Shown: positions 50,005 to 58,529 of the stretch, in pieces
Numbering within the stretch: the stretch's first letter is position 1
How the letters are laid out: every line of letters begins with the position of its first letter
NCBI RefSeq assembly: GCF_000091305.1
Contig: NC_013929.1
Coordinates: forward strand, 10,044,001 to 10,108,000
Source of the DNA: Streptomyces scabiei 87.22
Lineage (GTDB): Bacteria; Actinomycetota; Actinomycetes; Streptomycetales; Streptomycetaceae
Direction of reading: 5' to 3'
DNA length: 64,000 nt
The notes under the pieces: generated by a model
Database searches by the model: none
Told to the model about the DNA's origin: nothing
The model's input: only the letters and a program-made list of their open reading frames with translations
Translations under genes and position numbers: made by a program

Positions 50005-50018
50005 GGATGATCAACATC
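50005..50018. promoter_or_regulatory. Putative LysR site, right copy
   Basis: GGATGATCAACATC (GATGTTGATCATCC on the minus strand) lies 47-60 bases upstream of the LysR start and 71-84 bases before the FAH start, within an AT-rich divergent promoter region. Confidence 0.6.
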
Positions 50019-50088
50019 TAAACAATCTATTTCCCAGATTACGACGCGGGCGCCACATTGTTGTCATCGCAATCTGGAGGACATTCCC

Positions 50089-51084
50089 GTGAAACCCGCA
50101 GCCGCTTCCCAGCCCTTCTCCGGACCCTTCGCCCTCGGCACCCTCTCTGGCCCTGACCAGTCCGTGTATCCCGGCCTGGTCGTACCCGGAGACCGTGTGC
50201 TGGACCTGCGCGACGCCTTCGAAGAACCCGCGCTGACCAGCCGGCAGGTCTTCGAGCGCTGGGAGGAGCTGCTCCCGCGCCTACGCGACCTCGCGTCGGA
50301 CGAGTCGGCCGCGTGGCAGCCTCTGAAGGGCCTGCGGGTGCACGCACCCGTCGAGCCGCGCCAGATCTTCCAGTCCGGCGCCAACTACCGCCAGCACGTG
50401 ATCGACCTGGAGGTCGCCCACCGCGCCCCGGACGACCCGCGCACCGTCGAGGAGGCGCGGGCGGAGATCGCCGCGGTCATGGACCGGCGGGCCACCGAGG
50501 ACCTGCCGTACGTGTTCATCGGCCTGCCGACCACGATCGCGGGCCCCTACGACGATGTCGTACTCCCGGACTGGGCCGAACAGCCCGACTGGGAACTGGA
50601 GTTGGCGGCCGTCATCGGCAGGCCCGCCTACCGGCTGTCCGTCGAGGAGGCTCTGGAGGCCGTCGCCGGATACACCATCGCCAACGACCTCACCGACCGC
50701 GCCACCGTCTTCCGCCGGGACATGAAGGCCATCGGCACGGACTGGCTGCGCTGCAAGAACGCGCCGGGTTTCACGCCGCTCGGGCCGTGGATCGTGCCCG
50801 CCGAGTCGATCACCGACCCGGGTGACCTGCGGGTCACCCTGAAGCTCAACGGCGACACCATGCAGGACGAGTCCACCAAGGACATGCTCTTCGGCATCGC
50901 GCGACTGGTGTCGTACATCTCCCGGACCTCCCGGCTCCTGCCGGGCGATCTGGTGCTCACCGGCAGCCCGGCCGGCAACGGCATCCACTGGGGACGGCTG
51001 CTGCGCGAGGGTGACGTCATGGAGGGCTCCATCACCGGACTCGGCGCGCAGCGCACCCGCTGTGTGGCGCAGGGCCCGGCATGA
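50089..51084 (+). CDS. FAH-family hydrolase (paralogue 3)
   Basis: 331 residues, longer than most because of an insert after the substrate loop (SGANYRQHVIDLEVAHRAPD). Metal acids in EQPDWELELAAVIGR, then YTIANDLTDRATVFRRDMKA and VLTGSPAGNG. GTG start with GGAGG about 7 bases upstream. First gene of the rightward operon; the cyclase gene overlaps its stop. It should hydrolyse a diketo ring-fission product or act as a hydratase/isomerase. Confidence 0.88.
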   Translation: MKPAAASQPFSGPFALGTLSGPDQSVYPGLVVPGDRVLDLRDAFEEPALTSRQVFERWEELLPRLRDLASDESAAWQPLKGLRVHAPVEPRQIFQSGANYRQHVIDLEVAHRAPDDPRTVEEARAEIAAVMDRRATEDLPYVFIGLPTTIAGPYDDVVLPDWAEQPDWELELAAVIGRPAYRLSVEEALEAVAGYTIANDLTDRATVFRRDMKAIGTDWLRCKNAPGFTPLGPWIVPAESITDPGDLRVTLKLNGDTMQDESTKDMLFGIARLVSYISRTSRLLPGDLVLTGSPAGNGIHWGRLLREGDVMEGSITGLGAQRTRCVAQGPA

Positions 51085-52046
51085 GTCCCGACCGGCGCGA
51101 TCCCGAGGGCGCGATCGCCGAGGCGGCCAAGCGCTGCTCCAACTGGGGGCGTTGGGGCGAGGACGACGTGCTCGGCACCCTGAACTTCCTCGACGACGCC
51201 AAGCGGCGCGAGGGTGCCGCACTGGTCCGCCGGGGCGTGAGCTTCTCGCTGTCGCAGTCGTTCGACATGAACGGCCCGCAGAAGGGCTGGCGCCGCCGCA
51301 CCAACCCCGTCCACACCATGCTCGACACGGGCACCGACGCCGCCCTCGGCAACCAGGGCTTCCCGCACGGCATCGGCGGAGCCGACGACGTGATCGCGAT
51401 GCCCCTGCAGTGCTCCACCCAGTGGGACGGGCTCGGGCACATCTTCGACCACGGCAAGGCGTGGAACGGACGGGACGCTGCGAAGACCGTCACCTCGGAC
51501 GGCGATCTGGTCACCGGCATCGAGCACATGGCCCCGTACGTCGCCGGACGCGGCGTCCTGCTCGACGTCGGCCGGGTGATCGGCGACGCTCGCGGAGAGC
51601 TTCCCGACGGATACGCGATCACCGAGGACCATCTGACCGCGACGGCCCGGGCGCACGGCGTGGCCGTCGGCCGGGGTGACATCGTCGTCGTCCGGACCGG
51701 ACGGCTGGCGCGCGCCCGCCGCGAGGGCTGGGGCGACTACGCGGGCGGTGACTCACCCGGACTGTCCTTCACCACGGCCGGCTGGCTGCACACGAGCGAG
51801 ATCGCCGCGATCGCCACCGACACCTGGGGCTTCGAGGTACGGCCGAACGAGTTCGACGACGCCTTCCAGCCGCTGCACCAGATCGCCATCCCCCACATCG
51901 GCCTGCTGATCGGCGAGATGTGGGACCCCGACACCCTCGCCGACGACTGCGCGGCCGACGGCGTGTACGAGTTCTGGCTCACCGCCGCACCCCTGCCCAT
52001 CACCGGAGCCGTCGGCTCCCCCGTCAACCCGGTCGCCGTCAAATGA
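51081..52046 (+). CDS. Cyclase-family (kynurenine formamidase-like) metal hydrolase
   Basis: 321 residues of the PF04199 type. The usual HGTHxDxxxH zinc motif appears as QCSTQWDGLGHIFDHG, keeping the Asp and the last His but with Ser-Thr-Gln where HxGTH is common. MGTLNFLDD-like opening (DDVLGTLNFLDDAKRREGAA) and C-terminal HQIAIPHIGLLIGEMWD are typical of the actinobacterial long form. Relatives hydrolyse amides or lactones such as isatin, formylkynurenine or N-acyl compounds. It overlaps the FAH stop by 4 bases. Confidence 0.83.
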   Translation: MSPDRRDPEGAIAEAAKRCSNWGRWGEDDVLGTLNFLDDAKRREGAALVRRGVSFSLSQSFDMNGPQKGWRRRTNPVHTMLDTGTDAALGNQGFPHGIGGADDVIAMPLQCSTQWDGLGHIFDHGKAWNGRDAAKTVTSDGDLVTGIEHMAPYVAGRGVLLDVGRVIGDARGELPDGYAITEDHLTATARAHGVAVGRGDIVVVRTGRLARARREGWGDYAGGDSPGLSFTTAGWLHTSEIAAIATDTWGFEVRPNEFDDAFQPLHQIAIPHIGLLIGEMWDPDTLADDCAADGVYEFWLTAAPLPITGAVGSPVNPVAVK

Positions 52047-52069
52047 CCAGCCCAACGAAGGAGTTGGCC

Positions 52070-53200
52070 ATGGAGAACAAGGAAAAGAAGAGAGTCCTGG
52101 TCATCGGAGGGGGCACGTCGGGCAACGTCCTGACCGTGATGCTGCGCCGGGCCGGAATCGACGTCGACCTCGTCGAGATCAAGCCGGACTGGAACGTACG
52201 CGGCTCCGGCATCACCCTGCAGGGCAACGCCCTGCGCGTGCTGCGCGAGATCGGCGTCTGGGACGAGGTCCGCGAGCACGGCTTCGGTTACGACACCCTG
52301 GGCATGACGGCGCCCGACGGCACCGTGCTCCACGTGGGCGAGGTCGCCCGCACCGGCGGCGACGACCTGCCCGCCACTCTCGGCATGCAGCGCCCGGTGC
52401 TCCAGCGCATCCTCATCGAAGCCGTCCGGGCCTCCGGCGCACACGTCCGCCTCGGCACCAGCACCGAGATCGTCACCCAGGACGACACCTCGGTGACCGC
52501 CCGCTTCAGCGACGGCACCGAGGGCCGCTACGACCTCGTCGTCGCCGCCGACGGCCTCAACTCCACGACCCGCGCCGCCATCGGCATCGACGACAAGCCC
52601 GAGCCGACCGGCATGGCCATCTGGCGCACCCCGGCGCCCCGCCCGGCCGGAGTGCGACGCAGCGACCTCTCCTTCGGAGGCCCCTGCCTCATCGCCGGCT
52701 ACACCCCCACCAGCGAGAACACGATCTACGCCATCCTGGTGGAGCGCTCCCGGGACCGCGCCACGATCCCACCCGAGACCTACGCGCAGGAGATGCGCCG
52801 TCTCGCCGAGGGCTACGGCGGTGTCTGGGAGGAGATCCGCGCGTCGATCACCGACCCTGCGCAGGTCAACTACACCTGGTTCGACCGGCTGCTGGTGAAG
52901 GGCTCCTGGCACCGCGGCAGGGTCGTCCTCGTCGGTGACGCCGCGCACTGCTGTCCGCCCACCATGGCGCTGGGCGCGGCCATGGCCCTGGAGGACGCCT
53001 GGGTGCTGGCCCAACTGCTGACCGACGGGTCCCCATGGGGCACGGACACACTCACGCGCTACTACGAGCGGCGGATCGATCGCGTACGGACGGTCGTCGA
53101 CGCGTCCGTGCAGATCGGGCAGTGGCAGCTCGACGGTGTCCGCGGTGACGTGCCCGGGCTGACCGGTCCCATCATGGCCACCCTCAGGGAGCTGCCGTGA
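52070..53200 (+). CDS. FAD-dependent monooxygenase
   Basis: 376 residues: VLVIGGGTSGNVLTVMLRRA (FAD), LVVAADGLNSTTRAAIG (DG motif) and GRVVLVGDAAHCCPPTMALG (second FAD motif). AAGGAG at 52058-52063 is 6 bases before the ATG at 52070, which decides the start against the ATG at 52043 that overlaps the cyclase stop. The basic MENKEKKR start is normal. It shares the operon with an extradiol dioxygenase two genes on, fitting ring hydroxylation before cleavage. Confidence 0.9.
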   Translation: MENKEKKRVLVIGGGTSGNVLTVMLRRAGIDVDLVEIKPDWNVRGSGITLQGNALRVLREIGVWDEVREHGFGYDTLGMTAPDGTVLHVGEVARTGGDDLPATLGMQRPVLQRILIEAVRASGAHVRLGTSTEIVTQDDTSVTARFSDGTEGRYDLVVAADGLNSTTRAAIGIDDKPEPTGMAIWRTPAPRPAGVRRSDLSFGGPCLIAGYTPTSENTIYAILVERSRDRATIPPETYAQEMRRLAEGYGGVWEEIRASITDPAQVNYTWFDRLLVKGSWHRGRVVLVGDAAHCCPPTMALGAAMALEDAWVLAQLLTDGSPWGTDTLTRYYERRIDRVRTVVDASVQIGQWQLDGVRGDVPGLTGPIMATLRELP

Positions 53201-54225
53201 CGGCCCACCGCCCCGACGCCGGCACCCGCTCCGCCCCGACCGTCGACGTCCACGCACACGTCCTGCTGCCCGAGGTCGAGGCCCTGGTGGCCGACAGACC
53301 CGGCCTCGCCGAAGCCCGGGCCCTGGACGCCCGCCGCAACGGACAGGCAGCCCTCACCGTCAACGGCCCCATGGTGCGCGAGCGCATCCCGCACCTGACC
53401 GACGCCGCCGTACGCATCGCCGCGATGGACGCGCAGGGCGTGGACGTCCAGCTGGTCAGCCCTTCCCCCTCGCACTACCACTACTGGGCGGACCAGGACA
53501 CGGCCGAGAAGCTGTGCCTGCTCGCGAACGAGGCGACGGCCGCGCACTGCGCGCAGGCGCCCGGCCGGCTGCACGGCCTCGGGCTCGTCCCGCTGCAACA
53601 CCCCGACCTGGCGGTGCGAGCGCTCGAACACGCCATGGGAATCGGCCTGCTGGGCGTCGAGCTGTCCTCGCACGCACCGGGCCGCGAACTCTCGGACCCG
53701 GCGTACGAACCCTTCTGGACGTGTGCCGAGGAGACGGGCGCGATCCTCTTCCTGCACCCCTTCGGCTGCACACTCGACGAACGCCTCGACCAGTGGTACC
53801 TCTCCAACACCGTCGGGCAGCCCACGGAGAACGCGGTCGCCCTGTCCCACTTCATCTTCTCCGGCGTACTCGACCGGCACCCACGGCTGAAGCTGATCGC
53901 CGCACACGGCGGCGGCTACCTGCCCACCCACATCGGCCGCTCCGACCACGCCTGGTCCGCCCGCCCCGACGCGCAAGCCGGCTGCGCCCATCCGCCGAGC
54001 AGCTACCTCCGGCGGATCTGGTTCGACTCCCTGGTCCACGACCCGCGCACCCTACGGGAGCTGATCCACGTCGCCGGCGCCGACCGCGTCCTGCTCGGCT
54101 CCGACTTCCCCTTCGACATGGGCACCGAGGACCCGCTCGGCGCGCTGCGCGCCGCGGACCTGCCCGACACCGACTTCCACTCCGTCCGCGGCGCAAACGC
54201 CGCCGCTCTGCTCAACCTCGTGTGA
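53197..54225 (+). CDS. Amidohydrolase-2 family (ACMSD / gamma-resorcylate decarboxylase-like)
   Basis: 342 residues. Metal ligands: VDVHAHVLLP (HxH near the N-terminus), His in FLHPFGCTLDER, His in LIAAHGGGYLP and Asp in VLLGSDFPFD. This is the decarboxylase branch (ACMSD, gamma-resorcylate and 5-carboxyvanillate decarboxylases). GTG overlaps the monooxygenase stop (GTGA). Non-oxidative decarboxylation of a hydroxylated aromatic acid, or of a ring-fission product, is the likely reaction. Confidence 0.87.
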   Translation: MTAHRPDAGTRSAPTVDVHAHVLLPEVEALVADRPGLAEARALDARRNGQAALTVNGPMVRERIPHLTDAAVRIAAMDAQGVDVQLVSPSPSHYHYWADQDTAEKLCLLANEATAAHCAQAPGRLHGLGLVPLQHPDLAVRALEHAMGIGLLGVELSSHAPGRELSDPAYEPFWTCAEETGAILFLHPFGCTLDERLDQWYLSNTVGQPTENAVALSHFIFSGVLDRHPRLKLIAAHGGGYLPTHIGRSDHAWSARPDAQAGCAHPPSSYLRRIWFDSLVHDPRTLRELIHVAGADRVLLGSDFPFDMGTEDPLGALRAADLPDTDFHSVRGANAAALLNLV

Positions 54226-54238
54226 GGAGCTTCCCCCC

Positions 54239-55177
54239 ATGAACAACCGCCTGCTCACCCACCTCCGGCACGTCGACCTCGCCGTGCCCGACTACGACAG
54301 GCAACTCGACTTCTACGCCGGTGTCTGGGGCCTGACCAAGGTCGCCGAGGACTCCGGCATCTCCTTCCTGGCCGCCGAGGGCAGCCCGGAGCAGTACGTC
54401 GTACGGCTGCGCAAGGCCGAGGAGAAGCGCCTCGACCTCGTGTCCTACGGTGCCGCGAGCCCGGCCGACGTGGACACGCTCGCAGCTCAACTCCTCGCCG
54501 GAGGTGTTGAGCTGGTCACCCAGCCGGGCAAGGCCGACACTCCCGGCGGCGGCTACGGCTTCCGCTTCTTCGACGTCGACGGGCGCACCATCGAGGTCTC
54601 GGCCGACGTCGAGGTACGGCAGCACCGCAAGATCGAGGAGAAGGAGTCCATCCCGGTCAAGCTGTCGCACGTCGTGCTCAACTCCCCGGACCTGGACAAG
54701 ACCAAGGCCTGGTACGAGGAGCACCTCGGCTTCCGGCTGTCCGACACGCTCGGCCATCCGCATATCGGCGACGTCATGCACTTCATGCGGATCAGCAACC
54801 AGCACCACTCCATGGCCATCGCCAGGGGACCGCACACCTCGCTGCACCACATCTCCTTCGAGATGCGCGGAATCGACGAGTACATGCGCGGCTCCGGCCG
54901 TGTCATCCGTTCCGGCGCCCGCAAGATCTGGGGGCCGGGCCGGCACATGGCGGGCGACAACACCTTCACCTACTTCCTCGACCCGCACGGCAACACCGTC
55001 GAGTACACGACGGAGTTGGAGCTGCTGGACGAGGACACCTGGCACCCGCACGTCTACGACTTCTCCGAGCCCGAGGTCACCGACCAGTGGGGCACCGCCA
55101 ACCCCATGAACGAACTGGTCACCAAGGAATCCTTCAACGACGTCGACCGCGGCGTGTTCGTCGCCCCGCCGGTCTGA
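54239..55177 (+). CDS. Extradiol ring-cleavage dioxygenase (VOC, two-domain type I)
   Basis: 312 residues, two VOC modules. The catalytic C-terminal module has the metal triad: His in KLSHVVLNSPDLDKTKAWYE, His in LHHISFEM, Glu in NTVEYTTE. The N-terminal module (LRHVDLAVPDYDRQLDFYAG) lacks a complete triad, as in BphC/catechol 2,3-dioxygenases. GAGG lies 11 bases before the ATG. It should open a catechol-like ring made by the FAD monooxygenase and decarboxylase. Confidence 0.9.
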   Translation: MNNRLLTHLRHVDLAVPDYDRQLDFYAGVWGLTKVAEDSGISFLAAEGSPEQYVVRLRKAEEKRLDLVSYGAASPADVDTLAAQLLAGGVELVTQPGKADTPGGGYGFRFFDVDGRTIEVSADVEVRQHRKIEEKESIPVKLSHVVLNSPDLDKTKAWYEEHLGFRLSDTLGHPHIGDVMHFMRISNQHHSMAIARGPHTSLHHISFEMRGIDEYMRGSGRVIRSGARKIWGPGRHMAGDNTFTYFLDPHGNTVEYTTELELLDEDTWHPHVYDFSEPEVTDQWGTANPMNELVTKESFNDVDRGVFVAPPV

Positions 55178-55197
55178 TCGGCGAAGCCCTCCGGTCC

Positions 55198-55248
55198 CCG
55201 GGGGCGCGGTGGCCCTGTCAGGCCCTGACTCCCACGCCGCGCCCCCGG
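55198..55248 (+). terminator. Hairpin inside the operon after the extradiol dioxygenase gene
   Basis: A perfect 12-bp stem (CCGGGGGCGCGG at 55198-55209, partner 55237-55248) with a 27-base loop, in the only sizeable gap (115 bases) of the rightward operon. It may be a partial terminator, or an mRNA-stabilising end. Confidence 0.5.
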
Positions 55249-55292
55249 CCTTCGCGCCCGCCCCCAACGCCGAAAGCCGACAGGAAACCGCC

Positions 55293-56264
55293 ATGCGTTT
55301 CGCCGCGTACGAGTACCGCAACCGACGCCACGTGGCCGTCGTCGAGGAGGACGGCACGCTCTTCCCTCTCCCCGGGGTCGGCTCCCTGACCAACCTGCTG
55401 GCCCGGGGCGGCGGCCTGCCCGCGCTGCTGGAAGAGGGCAACGCCACGCTCGACCTGCCGGCCGGCCCCCACGTCTCCGAGGTACGGCTCCTGCCCCCGC
55501 TCCAGCCGCCCACCATCCGGGACTTCGTCACCTTCGAGGAGCACGTCGAGGGCGTACGACGGTCCGTGGACGGTGTCGGTGGCGTGCCCGAAGCCTGGTA
55601 CGACGCCCCGACCTTCTACTTCACCAACCCCTACGCGCTGATCGGCGCCCACGACGACGTCCCCGTACCGCCCGGCAGCAGCGCCCTCGACTTCGAACTG
55701 GAGGTCGCCGCCGTCATCGGCCGGGAAGGGCGGAACCTCAGTCCCCGGCAGGCACGCGACCACATCATCGGCTACACCGTCTTCAACGACTGGTCGGCCC
55801 GCGACCTGCAGTCCCGTGAGATGCAGGTCCGCCTCGGCCCGTGCAAGGGCAAGGACACCGCCGCCACCCTCGGCCCGTACCTGGTGACCGCCGACGAACT
55901 GGAGCCGTACCGCGACGCCGACGGATTCCTGCGCCTCGGGCTCACCGCCGCCGTCAACGGCGAGGTCGTCGGCAAGGACCTGCTGTCCAACATGAGCTGG
56001 ACCTTCGAGGAGATGGCTGCCTACGCCTCCCGCGGCACCGTCGTGCGCCCCGGTGACGTCCTCGGCTCGGGGACCTGCGGCAACGGCGGCTGTCTCGCCG
56101 AGCTGTGGGGTGTGCGGGGTGAGCAGTCGCCGCCTCCCCTGAAGCCCGGCGACACGGTCACGCTCACGGTGGAGGGCATCGGTACCGTCTCCAACACCGT
56201 CGTCGCCGGCAGCGCCCCGGTGCCGCTGCCGAGGGCCCGTCGCCGCACCCGGGAGCGGCCGTGA
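55293..56264 (+). CDS. FAH-family hydrolase (paralogue 4)
   Basis: 323 residues: IRDFVTFEEHVEGVRRSVDG (substrate entry loop), SALDFELEVAAVIGREGR (metal acids), YTVFNDWSARDLQSREMQ and LGSGTCGNGGCLAEL, which resembles true fumarylacetoacetase (GSGTxxG) more than the other paralogues. The ATG at 55293 follows AGGAAA. Its place after an extradiol dioxygenase suggests it hydrolyses the ring-fission product, possibly releasing acetoacetate, consistent with the CoA-transferase genes two steps on. The next gene overlaps by GTGA. Confidence 0.9.
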   Translation: MRFAAYEYRNRRHVAVVEEDGTLFPLPGVGSLTNLLARGGGLPALLEEGNATLDLPAGPHVSEVRLLPPLQPPTIRDFVTFEEHVEGVRRSVDGVGGVPEAWYDAPTFYFTNPYALIGAHDDVPVPPGSSALDFELEVAAVIGREGRNLSPRQARDHIIGYTVFNDWSARDLQSREMQVRLGPCKGKDTAATLGPYLVTADELEPYRDADGFLRLGLTAAVNGEVVGKDLLSNMSWTFEEMAAYASRGTVVRPGDVLGSGTCGNGGCLAELWGVRGEQSPPPLKPGDTVTLTVEGIGTVSNTVVAGSAPVPLPRARRRTRERP

Positions 56265-57055
56265 ACGTCCCGCATCCCACGAGACTGCGCGGCAGGGTCG
56301 TCGTCGTCACCGGCGCCGCGCGCGGCCAGGGCGCCGCCGAGGCCGAGGCACTGAGGCACGAGGGCGCCCACGTCATCGCCACCGACGTGACCGAGGCGCC
56401 CGGCTGCCGCCTCCTCGACGTCACCGACGGCGGGCAGTGGGCCGATCTCGCCGCGGAACTGCACGACTCCTACGGGAAGGTGCACGGCCTGGTCAACAAC
56501 GCGGGCATCACCTGGCGCGCTCGGCTCGGCGACGTCACGCCCGACGACCTCGCCCGCGTCCACGCCGTCAACGTCACCGGCCCGCTCCTGGGCATCCAGC
56601 ACCTGACGCCGCTGATGCCGCCCGGGGCGTCCATCGTCAACGTGGGCTCGACCGCCGCGCTCACCGGTCATTACCCGGTCGCCTACACGACCAGCAAATG
56701 GGCGCTGCGCGGACTGTCGAGGGCAGCCGCCACGGAGCTCGGCCCGCGCGGCATCCGCGTCAACACGATCCATCCCGGTTTCATCGAGACCGAGATGACC
56801 GCCTCCGCGGCGCCCGTCTTCCGCGAAGCGAACATCCGGGAGACCCCCCTCGGCCGCACCGGCACGGTCGACGAGATCACCCCGCTCGTCGTCTTCCTTC
56901 TGTCCGACGAGTCCTCGTTCATCACGGGCGCCGAGATCCCGGTCGACGGCGGCCTCACCGCACACGGCGGTGCCAAGTCCATCGCGGACGCCATGAGTTC
57001 GCCTGCGGCGCCGGACCTCCGCAGCGCAAAGACCGAAAGGGCTCCCTCCTCATGA
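56261..57055 (+). CDS. Short-chain dehydrogenase/reductase
   Basis: 264 residues: VTGAARGQGAAEA (Gln replaces Ile), LVNNAGITWRAR, Ser in NVGSTAALTG, YTTSKWA (catalytic Tyr, Lys) and ITGAEIPVDGG. Asp in IATDVTEAP suggests NAD(H). GTG overlaps the FAH stop and the next ATG overlaps its own stop, so it is tightly coupled. GAARGQGAAEA is frequent in SDRs acting on cyclic alcohols. A redox step on a ring or ring-fission intermediate is likely. Confidence 0.87.
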   Translation: MNVPHPTRLRGRVVVVTGAARGQGAAEAEALRHEGAHVIATDVTEAPGCRLLDVTDGGQWADLAAELHDSYGKVHGLVNNAGITWRARLGDVTPDDLARVHAVNVTGPLLGIQHLTPLMPPGASIVNVGSTAALTGHYPVAYTTSKWALRGLSRAAATELGPRGIRVNTIHPGFIETEMTASAAPVFREANIRETPLGRTGTVDEITPLVVFLLSDESSFITGAEIPVDGGLTAHGGAKSIADAMSSPAAPDLRSAKTERAPSS

Positions 57056-57807
57056 ACAAGGTGAGCGCGTCCGCCGAAGAGGCGGTCGCCGACATCTGTG
57101 ACGGCGCGTCCCTGGCCGTCGGCGGCTTCGGCCTCAGCGGCATCCCCGAGACCGTGATCCGGGCCCTGCACGAGCAGGGCGCCACCGGCCTCGAGGTCGT
57201 CTCGAACAACTGCGGTGTGGACGACCGCGGCCTGGGCATCCTGCTCGCCGCCGGCCGCATCGCCCGCGTGACGGGCAGCTACGTCGGCGAGAACAAGGAG
57301 TTCGCCCGCCGTTACCTGTCGGGCGAGCTGGAGGTGGAGCTGGTGCCGCAGGGCACGCTGGCCGAGCGGCTGCGCGCGGGCGGCGCGGGCATCCCCGCCT
57401 TCTACACCCCTGCCGGTGTCGGCACACAGGTGGCGGACGGCGGCCTGCCGTGGCGGTACGCGGCGGACGGCTCGGTCGCCGTGGCCTCACCGCCCAAGGA
57501 GACCCGCGACTTCCGCGGCCGGCCGCACGTGCTGGAGCACGCCATCACCACCGACTTCGCCTTGGTGAGGGCCTGGCGCGGCGACCGCCACGGCAATCTG
57601 GTCTTCCGCAAGGCGTCCGCCAACTTCAACCCGCTCGCCGCGATGGCGGGCCGGATCACCGTCGCCGAGGTGGAGCAGCTCGTGGACCCGGGCGAGCTGG
57701 ACCCGGGCGAGATCCATCTGCCGGGCGTCTTCGTCCAGCGGGTGGTGCCCCTGACCCCGGAGCAGGCCGCCGACAAGCAGATCGAGAAGAGGACCGTACG
57801 CGCATGA
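57052..57807 (+). CDS. scoA: 3-oxoacid CoA-transferase, subunit A
   Basis: 251 residues of family I CoA-transferases: GASLAVGGFGLSGIPETVIR, SNNCGVDDRGLGILL and FYTPAGVGTQVADGG. It pairs with subunit B directly downstream (ATGA overlap). The pair transfers CoA from succinyl-CoA to a 3-oxoacid; acetoacetate is favoured over 3-oxoadipate because an acetoacetyl-CoA synthetase gene lies in the next operon and FAH enzymes can release acetoacetate. No pca genes are nearby, arguing against PcaIJ. Confidence 0.9.
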   Translation: MNKVSASAEEAVADICDGASLAVGGFGLSGIPETVIRALHEQGATGLEVVSNNCGVDDRGLGILLAAGRIARVTGSYVGENKEFARRYLSGELEVELVPQGTLAERLRAGGAGIPAFYTPAGVGTQVADGGLPWRYAADGSVAVASPPKETRDFRGRPHVLEHAITTDFALVRAWRGDRHGNLVFRKASANFNPLAAMAGRITVAEVEQLVDPGELDPGEIHLPGVFVQRVVPLTPEQAADKQIEKRTVRA

Positions 57808-58451
57808 GCTGGACCCGCGACCAGATGGCCGCCCGAGCCGCCGCCGAACTCACCGACGGCTCCTACGTCAACCTCGGAATCGGCCTGCCCACCCTCGTCC
57901 CCGGCCACCTCCCGCCCGGCGTGCACGTGGTGCTGCACTCCGAGAACGGCATCCTCGGCACGGGCCCCTACCCCCGCGAGGACGAGGTCGACCCCGACCT
58001 CATCAACGCCGGGAAGGAGACCGTCACGGTGCTGCCCGGCGCGTCCTTCTTCGACTCGGCCCTGTCCTTCGGCATGATCCGCGGCGGCCACATCGACACC
58101 GCGGTGCTGGGCGCCATGCAGGTGTCGCAGCGCGGTGACCTGGCCAACTGGATGATCCCCGGCAAGATGGTCAAGGGCATGGGCGGCGCGATGGATCTGG
58201 TCCACGGTGCCCGCCGGGTGATCGTCCTGATGGAGCACACCGCCAGGGACGGCAGCCCGAAGCTCCTCACCGAGTGCACCCTGCCCCTGACCGGCCAGGC
58301 GTGTGTCCACCGCGTCATCACCGACCTGGGAGTCCTCGACGTCACCCCCGGGGGTTTCACGGTCGTCGAGAGGGCCCCCGGCGTCACCCTGGAGGAGCTC
58401 CGCGCGAAGACGGACGCACCTGTGCAGTCCGCCGCGCTCCGCGCGGTCTGA
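57804..58451 (+). CDS. scoB: 3-oxoacid CoA-transferase, subunit B
   Basis: 215 residues. The catalytic Glu is in LHSENGILGTGP (SENG motif), with SYVNLGIGLPTLVP near the start and GGHIDTAVLGAMQVSQRGDL, IPGKMVKGMGGAMDLV. The ATG overlaps subunit A's stop. The Glu forms the covalent CoA thioester intermediate. Last gene of the LysR-linked operon; it converges on a TetR gene. Confidence 0.92.
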   Translation: MSWTRDQMAARAAAELTDGSYVNLGIGLPTLVPGHLPPGVHVVLHSENGILGTGPYPREDEVDPDLINAGKETVTVLPGASFFDSALSFGMIRGGHIDTAVLGAMQVSQRGDLANWMIPGKMVKGMGGAMDLVHGARRVIVLMEHTARDGSPKLLTECTLPLTGQACVHRVITDLGVLDVTPGGFTVVERAPGVTLEELRAKTDAPVQSAALRAV

Positions 58452-58529
58452 GAGCAGGGCGGGCTGCGGCCCCGCCACTTCGCGGGACGGGCCACGGCGG
58501 CGCAGAGAATGCCGACACCCCTGGTCCGG

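Noticed and set aside
57052..58451. pcaI/pcaJ (3-oxoadipate CoA-transferase)
   Set aside because: No other pca genes are present, and an acetoacetyl-CoA synthetase and FAH genes are adjacent, so an acetoacetate-type transferase is favoured, though not proven.
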